6,601 nucleotides of DNA from Bacteroidota bacterium (lineage in GTDB: Bacteria > Bacteroidota > Bacteroidia > M30B66). Each line of letters begins with the position of its first letter. Position 1 is the stretch's first letter. The DNA lies in contig JAGQVC010000101.1 of NCBI GenBank assembly GCA_020438185.1, positions 1 to 6,601 of the forward strand, in the 5' to 3' direction. A program made the position numbers and the translations under genes. Shown here in pieces: positions 4,702-6,601 of this stretch. The notes beneath the pieces were generated by a model, which ran no database searches, was not told where the DNA came from, and saw only the letters and a program-made list of their open reading frames with translations.

Positions 4702-4939
4702 GATAATTCCATAAGGTAATGGAATCCGATAAAAGAAGACCCCGTCGGATCAAATAATAGTTTTAAATAATAATTAGTAAATAATCTGACTGTTGAATTA
4801 ACATTTCAAAAATGCTCGGATTATTACAATTTGTCAAGTGTCTTTTGGTTCAGTGTTTACAGTAACTAAAGTACAGTCGATTTCCACCCTCAAAACGATA
4901 ATTACAATTTTTCAACCGGTTGTTAACAACTCCGGGAAG
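4702..4939. other. AT-rich noncoding stretch between convergent genes
   Basis: With the preceding hairpin this forms a gap of about 317 bases between folE and the response regulator stop. It holds a small hairpin (ATTCCAT/ATGGAAT, 4706-4712 and 4719-4725), a second pairing ATCCGA/TCGGAT (4724-4729 and 4745-4750), and overlapping palindromes CAACCGGTTG (4913-4922) and GTTGTTAACAAC (4919-4930) just behind the response regulator stop. No convincing gene, tRNA or T-tract terminator for the minus-strand gene was seen. Confidence 0.5.
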
Positions 4940-5611
4940 TCAGGATACCAGATCATTAGTCGTAAACAGCCCTTTATCCAGTGCATACAGGGTTAATCCA
5001 ACAGAATTTTTGCTTTCTGTTTTTTCGAGAAGGCTGGCTTTATACTTTTTAACCATAGAAAGGCTAATATGTAGTTCGTCGGCTATTTCCTGATTGGAAA
5101 ACTGCCTGACAACCCGTTTCAGGACTTCAATTTCCCTGTCGTTGAGTTTTCCAGTGAGTAAATCACTTAAGGCACCGGGATTACCAGCAAGTTTAAACAC
5201 CCGATTGGAGATTTCGCGCGAGAAAAATTCGTTGCCATTTGCCACGGCTCGTATGGCGCGATTGAGTTCCCGCAGGCTTACCTGCTTGAATAAATATCCC
5301 TGCAAACCAATGAACAGACATTGTTGTAAAAAGAGCTCGTTATTCCAATCACCAAAAAACAAAACCTTTTGTTCGGGCTTCCTTTGTCTTATTTGTCGGA
5401 GCAGCTCAACACCATCCGTTTTATCCAGTTGGGTATCAACCAGAACTACATCGTAAGTAAAAGAGGAAACATATTGCAGCAACTCTTTTCTGGTATCGGT
5501 TACATCTATGCGGGCATATCCGCCTTCGGCGAGAAGCATATGCTGAACCCCGCTGCTGAAAAGCGGTAAACGATCGGCAATTAGTAAATTAAGACCTCTC
5601 AGAGATTCCAT
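4940..5611 (-). CDS. NarL/FixJ-type response regulator (REC + LuxR HTH)
   Basis: This 223-aa protein is of standard length. The receiver domain spans about 6-122, with D13 (IADRLPLFSSGV), the phospho-acceptor D59 (VVLVD) and K109 (YLFK). The usual acidic pair is reduced to A12-D13, and the Thr/Ser switch position after the fourth strand appears to be Gly87 (VLFFGDWN). Signalling could therefore be weak or unusual. The C-terminal helix-turn-helix (about 155-215) has LNDREIEVLKRV, NQEIADELHISLSMVKKY and KNSVGLTLYALDKGL, typical of the LuxR/NarL DNA-binding domain. It acts as a cytoplasmic transcription factor; its targets and partner kinase are not in the window. It lies 90 bases downstream of the acyltransferase gene on the same strand. 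A one-mismatch box (TAGATTTA, 5644-5637) in that gap could give it its own promoter. Confidence 0.9.
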   Translation of the reverse strand: MESLRGLNLLIADRLPLFSSGVQHMLLAEGGYARIDVTDTRKELLQYVSSFTYDVVLVDTQLDKTDGVELLRQIRQRKPEQKVLFFGDWNNELFLQQCLFIGLQGYLFKQVSLRELNRAIRAVANGNEFFSREISNRVFKLAGNPGALSDLLTGKLNDREIEVLKRVVRQFSNQEIADELHISLSMVKKYKASLLEKTESKNSVGLTLYALDKGLFTTNDLVS

Positions 5612-5701
5612 ACAAAAAGAAATTGCAGGGCGACAATAAATCTAAAATTGAGAATACTGCTCAATTGAAGAACAAAGTCAAACTGAAAGATATAATTTTT
5701 T

Positions 5702-6601
5702 CTATTCGGTTGTGATTTCTTCCCTAAACGGATGCCGCTGTACCCAAGGTTCGGGCGCTGAATTTTCCATTAAAACGCAGGTAAGACCGTTAAGGATAGT
5801 ATTCCGGATTTTCACCAATGGCAGAAAATCAACCGGTTCAGCACCTACGGTGGATTTGATTTCCATGGCAGTGCGGCCAAAATCTATTTGGGTACATCCA
5901 TTTTCCAGGGCCAGTTCCACGTAGTCGTATAGCATATTCAGGTACAGGGAATGTTCCTTATTGGCTTCGTAATCGAGGCCAATTAAATGAGCATCGAGCC
6001 GGTTGTTGTAACAAAACGAGGTTCTGAAACCAATAAACCGACCTGCAGCGAAATAAGCCTGAAACCGAAATTGCTTCCCCAGATTTTGCTTTAATCGTAA
6101 AAAATACAATGGGTCTATACGCATCAAACGAAAGCGGGCCCGACTGTAAACGTTCTCATACAATTCTTCAATCTGGTCAAGATGAAGGGCGATTTCTTCG
6201 ACACCCCAGGTTTCGCTGCTGATATGCTTTCCTTTTTTCCGGGCCGATTTGGCTCTGATCCGATATTTTGCCGACATGGCAGCCAGATAATCCTGGAAAG
6301 ATTGCCAGGATGAATCCAGATTCATCATCATAACGGGCAGTGCCGATATTTTCCTAAGATTGGCTGCTTTAAGTGCTTTTATCGTTTCCTTTTCCTGCTC
6401 AAGATTAAACTCTTTGGCTAGAATGATTGCAAACGGCCCCCATTTTTCCTCTGCATTTTCAATCACACTTTTCCAAACATCCGCCTGCAAGGCGTTTGAA
6501 ACACTAGTATTAAAAAACAAGCCGAGAGACCCGCTAACCTGTGTGTTGCCTGCGATTAAAATTCGAATACCGCGCCTGCCGTTGCCCAGGTGGACAAGCA
6601 T
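5702..6601 (-). CDS. BioF2/FemAB-like GNAT acyltransferase (5' end probably outside window)
   Basis: 299 codons are visible. The first ATG sits exactly on the window edge and is probably an internal Met, because family members usually have about 80 further N-terminal residues before the IRILIAGNTQVSG block seen here at 12-24. Recognisable parts are FQDYLAAMSAKYR (102-114) followed by a basic stretch, AYFAAGRFIGFRTSF (182-196), LDAHLIGLDYEAN (202-214), and DFGRTAMEIKSTVGAEP (240-256). These are the signature of the acetyltransferase-6 / peptidoglycan-biosynthesis-like group, a double-GNAT fold related to FemAB. The protein is soluble, with no membrane segment. The substrate is unknown; transfer of an acyl or aminoacyl group to a cell-envelope or small-molecule acceptor is the usual guess. 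The response regulator gene follows 90 bases downstream. Confidence 0.8.
   Translation of the reverse strand: MLVHLGNGRRGIRILIAGNTQVSGSLGLFFNTSVSNALQADVWKSVIENAEEKWGPFAIILAKEFNLEQEKETIKALKAANLRKISALPVMMMNLDSSWQSFQDYLAAMSAKYRIRAKSARKKGKHISSETWGVEEIALHLDQIEELYENVYSRARFRLMRIDPLYFLRLKQNLGKQFRFQAYFAAGRFIGFRTSFCYNNRLDAHLIGLDYEANKEHSLYLNMLYDYVELALENGCTQIDFGRTAMEIKSTVGAEPVDFLPLVKIRNTILNGLTCVLMENSAPEPWVQRHPFREEITTE

Noticed and set aside
4719..4757. 12-codon basic frame (MESDKRRPRRIK) downstream of folE
   Set aside because: It is very short, partly made of a small hairpin, and has no further support, so chance is more likely.
4913..4930. Overlapping palindromes as terminator of the response regulator gene
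   Set aside because: They lack a GC-rich stem with a following T-run on the minus strand. They are kept only as a description of the noncoding stretch; an operator role cannot be supported.

Overview
The window looks like a chromosomal stretch from a member of the Bacteroidota. The clues are a Bacteroidota-type -7 box (TAnnTTTG) in front of the tRNA and in front of the pterin gene pair, A-rich rather than Shine-Dalgarno-like start regions, moderate GC, and protein families with the look of that phylum (small GIY-YIG protein beside a tRNA, PAP2 phosphatase, GT39 transferase, BioF2/FemAB-like acyltransferase). This is inference from style, not a database match, and no genus is claimed.

Left end (1-660, minus strand): an intact tRNA-Met(CAT) with its own promoter is followed by a strong hairpin terminator and, six bases past the T-tract, by an intact 85-aa GIY-YIG nuclease gene. 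The unit then starts again. After the nuclease gene come a broken tRNA-Met remnant (3' half only, split by three 22-bp repeats), a second near-identical terminator, and the first 21 codons of a second GIY-YIG gene that leaves the window. Positions 1-117 and 476-593 are identical except for one A. This [tRNA 3' part - terminator - GIY-YIG gene] tandem unit of about 476 bp is the most unusual structure here and could be a small tRNA-associated element.

661-1131: a 67-aa hypothetical protein with a C-terminal Cys-x2-Cys (minus strand), then an intergenic region.

1132-3519 (plus strand): a PAP2-family membrane phosphatase overlaps by ATGA the start of an ArnT/PMT-type GT39 glycosyltransferase. 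The glycosyltransferase is broken by a 58-bp insertion at 2413-2470. The insertion consists exactly of an inverted copy plus a direct copy of the local sequence, which is the signature of a double template switch, or of an assembly chimera. Removing the 58 bp restores one 563-aa frame. Together the two genes suggest lipid-carrier or envelope-glycolipid chemistry.

3547-4701 (plus strand): a promoter-like -7 box, a 6-pyruvoyl-tetrahydropterin synthase-type enzyme, then folE (GTP cyclohydrolase I) 14 bp downstream, closed by a GC-rich hairpin. FolE makes dihydroneopterin triphosphate, the substrate of the first gene's family. The C-x5-HGH spacing leans towards a biopterin-type synthase rather than classical QueD.

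4702-4939 is AT-rich noncoding sequence with short palindromes. On the minus strand, 4940-6601 carries a BioF2/FemAB-like acyltransferase (cut by the right edge) followed by a NarL/FixJ-type response regulator whose receiver domain lacks some usual switch residues.
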